Positions 44,490 to 54,965 of a DNA stretch of 64,000 nucleotides are shown here, piece by piece. The stretch spans positions 96,039 through 160,038 of the forward strand of contig JARBJD010000166.1 of assembly GCA_033064195.1 (NCBI GenBank), given 5' to 3'. Source of the DNA: Blattamonas nauphoetae (Eukaryota; Preaxostyla; Oxymonadida). The position numbers were made by a program, and so were the translations under genes. The notes below the pieces were generated by a model. That model saw only the letters and a program-made list of their open reading frames with translations. It did no database searches and was not told where the DNA came from. The stretch's first letter is position 1, and each line of letters opens with the position of its first letter.

Positions 44490-45150
44490 CGCATTCTTCA
44501 ATTCATTGAAAGATATTCCGGACAATGGTTTGATCAATTCCACTTAACTCGAAGTCTCTTCAATCATCATTCTGATTGGAGAAAAGTTATGAACTTATTT
44601 TTCGTTAAGATTCTCTCACTATGTGTCCATCAAACGCTCCATTCTTCACCTGACTCCACCACGGCGTCGAAAAGAATGATTCTCACCGACATGTCAGTTT
44701 AAAGAGGGAGGCGAATTCTGAAGATTTCACATGAAGCAATTCATAGAAACATGATTCAGGACATTATTTTGTAAAATGGGGTACCAATCTGAGGATATCA
44801 AAGACAGAAAAAGTTTCACTGCCTTGATGGAGGCTCGCCATTTCGAGGGAAAAGTGCCCTCTGCGAGAGGAGGAGGTGAGTTCAAAACAAAAAACTGGAT
44901 GAGAGCGATAGTAGATGAGAATCGGTTCGGATCTGAATTGGAGAAGATGTTTATTTGAGAGAGGGGTAACAATACACGATGGATCATTGATAGAATTGAG
45001 AGATACATGAGAAAATGAGATGTATTTTACTGTTTTCAATTCAAAAGACTCTGGACGATTCACTTTTTTCACCCATTTTTTTGTTTTCCGACATGTCGGT
45101 GAGAATCACCCAAATGGCATGAGTATTTTTCCAAGTCACAAATGCCTGAT
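44490..45150. other. No recognisable gene
   Basis: This region lies upstream of the tubulin pseudogene. Short open frames occur on both strands but none is convincing. No repeat seen elsewhere in the window was found here. Confidence 0.4.
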
Positions 45151-45151
45151 A

Positions 45152-45964
45152 GTAGCGTCACCAATTAGTTCCATGTGGGTCAGAATTTTTGACATCATTC
45201 AAAAGTCCGAAGACCAACATTCAAAACTATGCTCCTCTCATGGTTGAGAAATGAATCAACCATTCTCTAGAATTGGTGGATGACATGATTGAATAATCTT
45301 TTCGAGATCTTTGATCAAGCTGCGACAAGAGCGGTGAATTGCTTTTTTTGAATGTTGGTCTTCGGACTTTTGAATGATGTCCAAAATTCTGACCCATGTC
45401 AAGAATTAGTGCTTTTTTCTGGAATTATCACTTTTGGTCAAACTAAGAAAAAATAAAATTGTAGAATTCTCCTCCCACGCTATCCCAAAAAAATCCTCAC
45501 AATAGCTCATTTCAACCACTTTTTTCATGTGTTCTCGTCAGACCTTCACAACCTATGAACCGATTTTGATAAAATTTTCCACAGAAATATTTGTTTTGAG
45601 AAACGAACATTTTGAAAAAAATTGGAAAAAAAATTATGGGTATCTGTGAAGATATGAAAAAAGGCTGTTTTACGCCCAGAAAAATTTCATGGGAAAAAAT
45701 TGTGATTTTTTTGAGTGTCTTTTATCGATCTGTTTACGAAAATAATGCTTTTTCTTCGGTCTTAAACGGTTGTCTAATTATTGAAAAATGATCGTCAAAA
45801 GTTTGTAAAAATGAGTGGCGTTTCGCTGTATAACGTATTTTGAGGTTTTCTCGGGATCCAGTTGGATGACAATTCTAAAATTTTGGTTTTTACTTAGTTT
45901 GACCAAAAGTGATTATTTCAAAAAAAGCACTAATTGTTGACATGGAACTAATTGGTGACTCCAC
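45152..45964. mobile_element. TA-flanked inverted-repeat element, family A (interrupted copy)
   Basis: The left end GTAGCGTCACCAATTAG and the right end CTAATTGGTGACTCCAC are inverted, and both are flanked by TA (45150-45151 and 45965-45966), as expected for Tc1/mariner-type insertion. The inverted homology continues about 80 bp inward (AGTGCTTTTTTCTG, then CACTTTTGGTCAAACTAAG). The element has no coding capacity. A second element (45177-45395) sits inside its left arm. Without it, the element is about 590 bp. A partial copy lies at 54231-54510 and a short relic of one end at about 46762-46780. Confidence 0.85.
45177..45395. mobile_element. 219-bp inverted-repeat element with 4-bp duplication, family E copy 1
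   Basis: The element begins GGGTCAGAATTTTTGACATC and ends in the inverse, with arms of about 50 bp (through CATTCAAAAGTCCGAAGACC). It is flanked by ATGT at 45173-45176 and 45396-45399. Comparing with the uninterrupted end of family A (CCATGTCAA) shows the empty site had a single ATGT. This is therefore a later insertion into element A. Confidence 0.88.
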
Positions 45965-46149
45965 TATGTATGCGTTTGAAAGAAATCGAAATGTCAGACA
46001 GGACTCGGAAGTGAAACATTTTGAACAAGACCATTTATGATGGCATATTGAGAGCATAGCGTACGAGTCGTTGAGAGGGGAGTCCGAATCGTCAACCAAT
46101 CGCATTCTCCCCACCGGAGTGATTGAAGGTCTCGCCCATGTTGCTTATA

Positions 46150-46755
46150 GTGCTGTCACAAAAGCGCCGAAATTCCTTAAACCGCCATAAATCGAGCTTT
46201 TTTCTGGGAAATGTTGTTTTGGTGAGAAAATAATTCTGTAAAAAATTTGGGAGCTAAAGACCCACTATTGGGCCCTGTCGCCTCATCCAGCAAAATGCAC
46301 ATAAAAACCCGAAACTTCACAACGTCATATCTCCATAACCAACCATCCGTTTTCAACCAAATAAAGTGCATTCAATTCGTAAAAACCTCAAAAAACGATA
46401 TTTATGAAAAAAGGTGTAAAATTTTGCCTCTGTGAATGTTTTTGAGACAAAATGGGTTTTTCGACTTTTTTCCAGATACCCATAATTTTTTTTCTAATTT
46501 TTTCTAAAATGTTCGGATCATCAAAAAAAGTGTCTGGGAAAAATTTCATGCCAATTGATTCACTGGTAATTGAGATAGTGCCAAAATGAATTGTGACAGG
46601 TGACACTTTTCGAGTACAAGGCGGTTTTCTCGATGACTAGCCGGAGTTTTTTTTTCAAAATTTCCTTTTTTTCTTAGTTGGACAATGTTCATCAGATTCT
46701 GGGAAAATCTCGATTTATGGCGGTTTACTGAATTTCGGCGCTTTTGTGACAGCAC
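46150..46755. mobile_element. 606-bp TA-flanked inverted-repeat element, family B copy 1
   Basis: Both ends read GTGCTGTCACAAAAGCGCC when read inward, then GAAATTC, TAAACCGCCATAAATCGAG. TA dinucleotides flank it at 46148-46149 and 46756-46757. No transposase is present. Its interior is related to those of families A and C. A relic of the family A end, AATTGGTGACTCCACTA, directly follows. Confidence 0.88.
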
Positions 46756-46789
46756 TATTATAATTGGTGACTCCACTATTAATTTGGAA

Positions 46790-47565
46790 ACCGGTTTGAT
46801 TGTTGTATCGATTGCATCCCACTAACACTTACTCAATCAGGAATGTCACCAGCGGTTTTCGTTGTGAAGGATCGTGAGAGAACCATCCCCAAAGGTGAAA
46901 CGGGATGTCCTACGGTAACACTTTTGAACAAGATTCATTTCATTTTTCAGATATCTGCCGCATCTCCATCGAATCCAATTCCCACGAAATTCTAAATCGC
47001 TGACCCATTTTTAACCAATATTTCATTGAGTTTTTGAAATAGGATTTGGCCAGTGCCTCGAGAAATAATGGGAACGAGTTGATTGATTAAAGTCCGATCC
47101 TGAGAAGTGTCTAGCATCTGTGAGAATCAGCCACACTTTTGGACTCGATCTAATGTGGCATTATGGTAGAAACTGTCGAGGATCGAAATCAGTCCGTAAA
47201 ACGAATATGAAGATGTGAGTGATGGGACATGCGATTGTGATTCTTGGTGACACAGGTCGATTCAAGACAAGTTGTTGGCAAAGAAATGGTTAGCAATCAT
47301 TTTCTTTGCGACGAAATGAACCCAGATTACAATTGGTCGTTCCATTGAACACAATAATTTGAGAGTGGTGAGGAGGGTGAAGGACTGACAGACATGTTCT
47401 TGTCAAGGTATTGCTGAAGAATATTGTGTCTCTTCTTTTCAACACATCTTTGGAGGTGAGTCGAAGATGTGGGGAACGGTGGGATTGTGACATAAGGAAC
47501 CGATTCGGAGAGATGAACCGCCCAGTGTGCAACACAAACCACAGACAATATTCCTGTCCCGACCA
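46790..47565. other. Degenerate non-coding stretch
   Basis: No convincing gene. A 130-aa minus-strand open frame (47290-47679) runs into the next repeat element and shows no motif. It is probably chance or old transposon debris. Confidence 0.4.
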
Positions 47566-47569
47566 ATAT

Positions 47570-47787
47570 GTGTCAGAATTCTTGACATCATTCAAAAGTT
47601 CGACGGTCACAAACAAAAAACGAAATTGACCACACTTGCCACGACTTGATCCATGATCTCGTAAATACTGTTCACTCATATCCTACACCCCTTCGAAAGA
47701 AAAGTCGATTCATTTCTCAATCCTGAGAGGAGATTGGTTTCGAATGTTGGTCTTCGGACTTCTGAATGATGTCAAATATTCTAACCC
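47570..47787. mobile_element. 218-bp inverted-repeat element, family E copy 2
   Basis: The ends (GTGTCAGAATTCTTGACATC and the inverse at the right) match copy 1 over about 40-50 bp, while the middle 110 bp is unrelated. It is flanked by ATAT at 47566-47569 and 47788-47791. Same length and same 4-bp duplication size as copy 1. Confidence 0.82.
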
Positions 47788-48033
47788 ATATCGTCAACAA
47801 CTGATCCAGCGGACACAAGTTCCAAATCCCAGTCTTCATCGTTTCCGTTGATCGGAATTGGAGTTTCGTTCTCATTAATTGAAGAAAATGTAGAATCAAC
47901 TTTCACTCTAAAATGGGCGTGTGAAAACTTCGGTTCAATCAAAACTCAGTCATGGACATAAGTTTTGGGCCGCCCTCGACCAAATCGATGAACAGACGAA
48001 TTGTTCTCATTTTTTCCTAAACACTTCTAGTTC

Positions 48034-48929
48034 ATGGTAAACCATTTTTTCAGAAATATTATTGAGAAGAATAGTCAAGGGAAAATATTCCTAAAACATT
48101 GTGGTTTTTCTACAAACGGTCATCAGTCCGTTCGAATGCTGATGGTGAAACTCGATCGTGATCAGCAACTTCATCTCGCTGCTCTAGGAGAGCATAGAGA
48201 CATCCCCTACCAAGGTGAGAAATGTGTTTGGATCGGTTTTGATTATCAGGTTTCTCACACAAGCATCTTCAAATCTGGGCTCATTTCCATCTCAAAATTA
48301 CAAACCGCATCGGGACGAACTCACAAAGGGCAAGAATGTGTGAAAAAGGGATGTCCTGGAAGATTGACTCCTGTCGAAATTGCTGTATTGACCCAACAGA
48401 TCATCGTCAGATTGTGACACAACGATGTGCTTCGTATGTAAGACGTCAAAATGAAATGCTTCTCTTTTATTGGAAATGATTCAAGGCTGACCAAACTATC
48501 ATAAACTCTGATCGTCCAGAAGATCAGAAAAGAACAGTCGAATCTTCTGGGTTAGAATGTTTTGACATGAAAAAAAGGTCGAATACTCTTCTTTGAATCT
48601 CGTCTCATGACACAGCAGGTGGAGGTGGTGTAACGAGAGACATTTTCGAAATCGTCATCCGCTATCTTGTGGTTCCCGAGATCGATAATCGTCGGGAGAT
48701 CCCTTGTCTCGGTCCAGCTCCAGCTGTGCTGCCGATGGATTCTAACTCCATGCTCATCACCGAAACCGTCAAAGCGATCGCTGAAGCTAACTGGATCGAT
48801 TTAGTTTTCCTTCCATTTCACACCAGTAGCAAGATCAGACCGTTGGATCTTTGTGTCAACTCAAACATCAAAAGTTCACTCAGGCACCTTCTTCCGACAC
48901 AGTACCCTGGAACGGTGGCAGATCATTGA
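48034..48929 (+). pseudogene. Pogo/Tc1-mariner-superfamily transposase remnant
   Basis: The left part has a helix-turn-helix-like end (GRLTPVEIAVLTQQIIVRL). The right part has a DDE-type C-terminal block: LPMDSNSMLITETVKAIAEA, then WIDLVFLPFHTSSKIRPLDL, matching the pogo/Tigger pattern (LD.aSSH ... LPPHTSH.lQPLD). The expected final part and intact linking region are absent, so the gene is dead. It could have supplied transposase for the TA-flanked short elements nearby (inference). Confidence 0.6.
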
Positions 48930-49306
48930 AATACAATGGCTCTGATAACACCAAAGATTGAGCCTCTGAGAGTGTTGTCGAGACAATATGGGTTTTTTGT
49001 CTTTTTTCCTAAGATGGACCATCCTCATCAGATTCTGCGAAAGTCTCGAAGTCTCTGGAGTTATTATTCACTCCGGGATGATTCGCACACAAGATGTGAA
49101 CTGGAAAAACATGTAATGACGGTCACTATACCTATCTCTTCGCTCTCAAAGAGGATGATCAATGAGATTTAGTTGGGAAATGAAAATAAAACCAGAAAAT
49201 ACCTTTTTTTCCTGATGGATTCGGAGGATTTCGATGGTTTCTGAAGGAGAGGACACATAAATGACGTCTTGAAAATCTTGTGATCCTCAGCCACAAACGG
49301 ATCGTA
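48930..49306. other. No recognisable gene
   Basis: A short plus-strand open frame (48936-49172) directly follows the transposase remnant but has no motif I can assign. Confidence 0.4.
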
Positions 49307-49627
49307 CTATAACAGATCGTGAGAAGTCAGATCCACAATCAACTGTCTTGCGCAACGCACCCGAGTGGCCTTCTGATCATCTGAGAGTATTTGAGGGACG
49401 CAGCGAGGCATCCTCTTCACGAGATGAAAGTGATGAAACAAGTATTTTTTGATTGTATCTCGATTGTGAACGAGGGTGACGCCGGTATATGAGAACGTGC
49501 TGGCCTCCAAGGATCTGATCACTGTTCGGCAGGTTTCCAAACAAGGACCTTCGTTCCAGGCTAAATTCAAGAATATTGCAAGTTCACTGTACCGATTCCC
49601 GATTGGAAAAGGGAAAAACGACTTCAT
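49307..49627 (-). pseudogene. Mariner-type transposase N-terminal remnant
   Basis: The reading TIKKYLFHHFHLVKRMPRCV then PQILSDDQKATRVRCARQLI follows the mariner pattern at the end of the paired-type DNA-binding domain (T.hr.L......r..WVPH.Ls..QK..Rv..c..Ll). The rest of the transposase is absent. Assigned by pattern only. Confidence 0.5.
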
Positions 49628-49645
49628 GTTTGGATCCTCGAACCG

Positions 49646-50844
49646 TTCAACAGGGGTGTCTTTGTAAACTTAGCGTCGGGTATGTGGTAAAGAAAAAAGA
49701 ATGGCCAAGCTGGTTTCTGATAATTGGAAGAAACAGGTGTTGCATATAGTCCGTCATGACGATGGCATTGAAAGGTTGAAGGTTTGGTTTTTGGTCGATC
49801 TGTTGTTTCCGCTGAGTATGATACCTGTGAACATGTTCCTCAAATTCCAGCTTCAGGTCCTCGTCATATTCCCTCTGTTGGAGAGTTTTCTCAACTCCTC
49901 GCCTATCTTCTTCCTGAATGTGCGAAGGAGCGTCACTCAACTCACAAAGATCGGTTCTATTTTTTGGGAGTGTAAGAGAGGTTGTGTGAGTATAAAACCA
50001 AGATTGGGAGATTAAACCAGAGAAGGGGGTGTTGAACTGTGAAAATGTTGTGTTTCTCGACTCAAATCTCAAGCGATGATATTCAAAGAGTTGAAACGAA
50101 CCGATGTGAGAGGTATTCGCATCATCTTCAGGAATAGAAAAGGTGGTGGGGAATGGATATATTGTCGTCACTGTTGTCCGGTCACAATCTTTCGAGAATC
50201 TTTTGAGCACCCTGCTAGAATATTGTCCCACTTCTGCTCCAAAACTAGAACGCATTGTCTATCACTCAATCGTGACGGGCGTCGTCAGTCTGATCCCGTT
50301 CGTTGAAGAGAATTATCTCATCAAGAAAACACTTTCCCACGACATCGTGGAATCACTCCTCACAAAATGGAAGGACCGAGACTTGGAAGAGGCACTATAT
50401 CGAGAACGGATGACAGAAGCGATGTGTTCTGAAGGCTTGGAATACTCAATCGAACAGACCCTGGTGGAATATAAAGAGGACGAAGATCTCCTGGTCACGT
50501 TGAGAAGATAACGAAATCCAGGTTCGAGTTGAGGATTCTGTCCATCCATTTAATAATTTTTGTGTTTTTAGGAAAACATTCTTTGGAGTGTCATTGCTCG
50601 TCGTGAAACTTTCTCTGTTTGTGCATTATTTTCCATATATATGCGGATTGTTGTCAAGCCATTCCAGAAGGTCATCTCGAATTGAGGAGCAAAATTCTTC
50701 ACGAACTTCATCCTCTTCCACGAGATCTATCCAATTGAGAACGAGAAGAAAAGCAAACCTTCGACCAAAGCAATCTGATCGACATCATTTTCTGACAGGA
50801 GTGATTGGAGAGACATAGTGTCCAATTGTTCTGGAGTGAATTAT
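49646..50844. other. Mixed degenerate sequence with unassigned open frames
   Basis: A minus-strand frame (50255-49647) contains EFEEHVHRYHTQRKQQIDQK and FNAIVMTDYMQHLFLPIIRN, which looks like part of an old transposase-like protein, but I cannot name the family. A plus-strand frame (50143-50511) overlaps part of it. Neither looks like an intact gene. Confidence 0.35.
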
Positions 50845-51481
50845 CGATCGGTTCTTTGATTTAATAGATATGTCATCAACCCGGTCCGTGTCACCAACCC
50901 GGAACCTGGGGTCCAAATAAACCATATTGGTTCAACTAAGAAAACAATTAAAGTTGTGAAATTTCCGATTTGGGGAATTCGAGAAATGATCAAAATACCT
51001 CATTTTGGCCACTTTTCAAAATATGTACGAGAATATCTCAACAACCAGTGAACCGCTTTTCATGTAATTTTTCACAGAAACGTTTTTTTGGTGAGACTAA
51101 AATATTGAAAAAAATTTGAAAAAAAATAGTAGGTATTTGGGAAGATGTGAAAAAACGCCGTTTTACTCGCCCAAAAATTTCTTAGGAAACAGTTTTTTAT
51201 TTTTTTGGTGAGTCTTTTTTTGATATATTCACGATAAAAAAGCTTTTTATTTAGTGTAAAACGGATATCTGGTTGTGGAGATTTGAGCTGAAAAAGTTTG
51301 AAAAATGTGTACATTTCTGCTGTATACAGTATTTTGAGGTTTTCTCCGATTCCCCGCGGAATTGAATTCTCAAATTGAAGGTTTTTCTTAGTTGGACCAA
51401 TATGGTTTCTTTCAACCCCAGGTTCCGGGTTGGTGACACGGACCGGGTTAATGACATTTCTATTAAATCAAAGAACCGATC
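50845..51481. mobile_element. Inverted-repeat element, family C copy 1
   Basis: The ends inward read TGTCATCAACCCGGTCCG, TGTCACCAACCCGGAACCTG, with inverse homology running about 100 bp (through CCATATTGGT.CAACTAAG). Outside that, 23 further bases (GATCGGTTCTTTGATTTAATAGA) are also inverted on both flanks, so the element either includes them or landed in the middle of a palindrome. The interior shares the core seen in families A and B. No coding capacity. Confidence 0.82.
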
Positions 51482-51484
51482 AAC

Positions 51485-51720
51485 TCATCCTGTGTCTCGA
51501 AAAATGGACCCCAGTTTCAAAAGTCGTTCATCTGGGGCGTCGTTTTGGGCTGGATCACTTTTCAAGTTTACAATCATTGATTCAAATGAATTTCGTGCGT
51601 TTTGAGTGTTTTCAATTCGAAGTTGATTGAGATCGTTGATTTCGTCCATGTTCAAGTTGTCCAATAACTCAATCATCATTGGAAAGTTTACTCCCACAGC
51701 CAAGAGAGAAATGATATCTT
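51485..51720 (-). pseudogene. Fragment of a host-like coding exon next to family C
   Basis: The minus strand reads FPMMIELLDNLNMDEINDLN and ENTQNARNSFESMIVNLKSD, amphipathic and protein-like, then runs straight into the inverted-repeat element at 51481. No family is recognised. Confidence 0.35.
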
Positions 51721-52328
51721 GTTCTTCAATGGAGTTCCCAATTGAAGTCTGATTCTGAAAAGATTGTTGTTTTCAGTGATTCCTGGGGAAGATCAATTGG
51801 AATTGCTACAGACGGACGATACCAAAAGTTTACAATTTACACAAAGAGGTTGTGAAAGTAAGATTCCAAGTTTCGAAACAAAGGTTCCAAAACATCGACT
51901 GTTTCTCCGAAGTACTCATGTTGATCCTGTCAATGGTATAGAAATTGACACAGTCAGTATCACCAACCCGGAACCTGGTGTTGAAACATACCCTATTTAT
52001 CCGACTCAGGTTCTCATCAATGTGCGAAGGGTGGACGTACTCCGTCATCGTCGCTCGAATGAACGAATCATCCACCTGAATTTCGACATTGCCAAATTAA
52101 GTTCTGCATGGTGGAAAGAAAAAACGAAAACCTTGCTGGAGGTGCACTCGCTGCGAAGCTGAACGTACTGTGTACCTTCACACGACGTTCTTCAATTTCC
52201 ACATCCCTCTTCATCATATTCTCATGTTTCTTCTTCTTCTCTGGGTTGGATTGTCAGCAAAACTAATTCACGTACAACTTGGTGTTGGTGAAGAAGTGAT
52301 TGGATTTTAGCGTTCCAAGATTCGAAGT
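51721..52328. other. Unassigned sequence with a short family C relic
   Basis: A plus-strand frame (51764-52162) has no motif. TATCACCAACCCGGAACCTG at about 51959-51978 is a relic of a family C end embedded in this frame. Confidence 0.4.
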
Positions 52329-52637
52329 GTGTGCACACAGACTTGGAATGATGAACAACCACTGTTGGGAGGACCAGGACGTATTGTTGAGATTGACGAA
52401 GCAATTTGGAGGAAGAGGAATTTCAAAAGAGGAAGACAGAAACTTCAGATATTAATCTTTGGTGGTTTCGAGAGGACTGCGGATGGAATGAAGGGGAACA
52501 ATAACGTCACAATTGTTCACAATCGCTCTCGGAAGACTATAATTCGCATCATCCTTACCAAAATACGACAAGGGACAACAAGAATATGTGATGAATGGAA
52601 AGCGTATTCAACTCGAAGCCCCCTCGTTTGTCTTTGA
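52329..52637 (+). pseudogene. Merlin (IS1016/IS1595-related) transposase fragment
   Basis: The segment reads LLGGPGRIVEIDEAIWRKRN, where GGPG.VEIDE holds the first catalytic Asp of the DDE triad, then ILIFGGFERTADGMKG and TTRICDEWKAYST, where DEWKAY holds the second Asp. This order and spacing are diagnostic of Merlin/ISXO2-like transposases. The zinc-finger N-terminus and the final NHS/Glu region are missing. No terminal repeats were found around it. Confidence 0.72.
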
Positions 52638-52639
52638 GG

Positions 52640-53256
52640 ATCGGTGCCTACAGGTCTGGAAACTCGAATGGAATTGGAGTAGGCTGTGGATCGTCATGAA
52701 CCTCTGCTGCAGGCAGTTGTTCTGAAACTTTGTTCGTGATCTTTTTTCGATTTCCGTTCACTGGAATCGACTGGAACATGAGTCTCGTCGATTACAGAAT
52801 CTTCCATCAAATTAATAGGATTGGAGAATACCGAATGAGAAAAGGCAAATGATACTATTTCTTCCGTGATTTGTTCGAAGAGACAGGAGTTGGCTAAATT
52901 TCATGAGATGTCTTTGTTAGGTTCGAGATATTTTGATAGGAGATGTTGGTACTGTCAACAAAGATGCTTGTTCTGCCCACATTTTCAAGTCACAAGGTTT
53001 AGGAATACCTGATTTGCTTGGTTGGAAGGTATTCGTCTTGGTAGGTCGAGTCTGAATCTAATGTTTGGCTTCCTGAAATGGACATTGAGAAATTTTACCC
53101 ACATTTCAGATCACCTTTTAGTTCTTTTCTGTAACCAGGTTGCAAAAGTTGATTGTATGGTTGACAAATTCGTCAATTCTTCACGATCCTCCAAACACAT
53201 GCATCTGTGATTGGTTTCATCAAAAGTGGGAAATAAGAGACACAAATTGAGTCGTT
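52640..53256. other. No recognisable gene
   Basis: A short plus-strand frame (53022-53210) is not convincing. No repeat from elsewhere in the window is seen. Confidence 0.4.
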
Positions 53257-53672
53257 TCAGCCCTAGGTTCCGGGTTGTTGACATGAACCGGGTTAATCAC
53301 GTATCTATTATCGTGAATATATCGAAAAAAGACTCACAAAAAATACAGTTTTTTCCTAAGAAATTAATGGGCGAGAACAACAGCGTTTTTTCACATCTTC
53401 CCAAATACCCGAAATTTTAGTTTCAATTTTTTATCAATATGTTAGTTTCACCAAAAAAACGTTTCTGTGAAAAATTTCATGACAATCGGTTCACTGGTAG
53501 TTGAGATATACTCGTACACATTTTGAAAAGTGGCCAAAACGAGGTATTTTGAGGATTTCTCCAATTCCCCAAATAGGAAATTTCTCAAATTGTATTTTTT
53601 TCTTAGTTGGACCAATATGGTTTGTTTGGACCCCAGGTTCCGGGTTGGTGACACGGACCGGGTTAATGACAT
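53257..53672. mobile_element. Family C copy 2 (internally deleted)
   Basis: The right end (AATATGGTTTGTTTGGACCC, CAGGTTCCGGGTTGGTGACA) matches copy 1 closely, and the left piece at 53257-53290 is a diverged version of the other end (CCTAGGTTCCGGGTTGTTGA). About 200 bp of interior is missing relative to copy 1. Its right edge abuts a protein-like minus-strand segment, so it landed in an exon. Confidence 0.75.
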
Positions 53673-54230
53673 CTCCATAAATTGAGCGATCACTGAACGA
53701 AACTGTGCTTCAAGAATTGAGATTGTCTCTGGTATTTGAAGGGCGAAATGATCTGTAGTAGGAAGAAGTTGTGAGGAAATGTGGAAGAAAGCAGCGGTTG
53801 TTTTGATGGTTCGACCTAGACGAATGACTTTGAAAGGCGAATGATGACGAATTGCTCGTTCATCAAGATCGTTCTCAAACAATGTTCGAAATTCGGTCAA
53901 AAGACGCTGGGAAAGGAGCTTTCCTTCCGTTTTCAGAAGTGACTCAAGAATGGAGGAGATATCCAGCTGAAGTCTGAGCGATCTCATTCTCTCCTTTGCT
54001 GAGAGAAGTACAGCTTCCAGTTGCCTTTGGCACTTCAATTTCTTCTTTGTTGCTGTATCGTATCGGGCATTCAGAAACTCGGCTTTCCATGAGGAGGAGC
54101 GCGAGAGATAAACTGGGAAGATGTGCCATTGAGTAAACACCATGGAAAATCCTGAACAATCTGGAGTTTTCAGGGTGTGATGTAGCACAAGTTGAGTTCT
54201 GTAAGCTGAACAAGTCTGAAAAACTTAATT
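53673..54230 (-). pseudogene. Truncated host-like coding segment between two repeat elements
   Basis: The minus strand reads SSSWKAEFLNARYDTATKKK, then LEAVLLSAKERMRSLRLQLD, SSILESLLKTEGKLLSQRLL and DHFALQIPETISILEAQFRS. It is helical and protein-like over about 170 residues. It ends abruptly where family C begins, and a partial family A copy lies just upstream. Function unknown. Confidence 0.45.
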
Positions 54231-54510
54231 GTGGCGTCACCAATGAGTTCCATGTCAACAATCAGTGGTTTTTTCTGGAAATATCACTTTTGGTCAAACT
54301 AAGAAAAAAAGAAAATTTTGGACTTTTCCTCCCACTGGATCCAGAGAAAACCTCAAAATACGTGATCCAGCAACGCTCCACACATTATTCAAACTTTTGA
54401 CGATCATTTTTCCATAACCAGACATCCAATTGAGAACGAAGAACAAACATTATTATCGGAAAAATATCGATAAAAGACACTCAAAAAATTTAAATTTTGT
54501 CACAAACAAA
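54231..54510. mobile_element. Family A partial copy
   Basis: It begins GTGGCGTCACCAATGAGTTC and follows one arm of family A through CACTTTTGGTCAAACTAAG and the core up to GATAAAAGACACTCAAAAAA. The second half and the other end are absent. The left flank is TT, not TA. Confidence 0.78.
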
Positions 54511-54963
54511 TTTTTCTTCTACAATGAGGTATATTGTTTTCGGATTCACGTATTGTCTACGGTATGTCGCGAGCTTTTGTTCAAGTTGTTGTGTAAATTT
54601 GACGGAAAATAGCGGCTGAAGTGAACACAGTCGTAGATTATGGTGGAAGATTGGCTCTCCAATCCTGAAGATGACATAATTTCGAAAAATGTGCTTCACT
54701 GAGTCCAGTGGATGCTTCGTTAGCGGCAGCTTAAAACCGATTTTCAATGAGTGTGTCTTTCTTCTCCAAAGTCATCACAACTTTCTTTTCTAAATCTTCC
54801 GAAAACAACATCTGTTTGTCACTCATTTTCACCCCAAAGTGCCCACTCCAATCGAGTGTGTCTTCGTGAAAATGGTGATGGGCTGAGAGTTCGATCATGG
54901 TTGGGGGAATACTCGCGTCTGAAGGGGTGTCGTGGCAGGGTTTCCTGATGCTCGTTTGACTCA
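54511..54963 (-). pseudogene. Host-like coding fragments between family A and family B
   Basis: The minus strand has two adjoining protein-like stretches in different frames: SQTSIRKPCHDTPSDASIPP to MSDKQMLFSEDLEKKVVMTL, and LPLTKHPLDSVKHIFRNYVI with FTQQLEQKLATYRRQYVNPK. They may belong to the same minus-strand gene as 53673-54230. No family is recognised. Confidence 0.35.
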
Positions 54964-54965
54964 TA

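Noticed and set aside
45505-46606. Short open frames rich in Phe/Lys/Asn inside the inverted-repeat elements
   Set aside because: They come from A/T runs in the shared core and are not conserved between copies.
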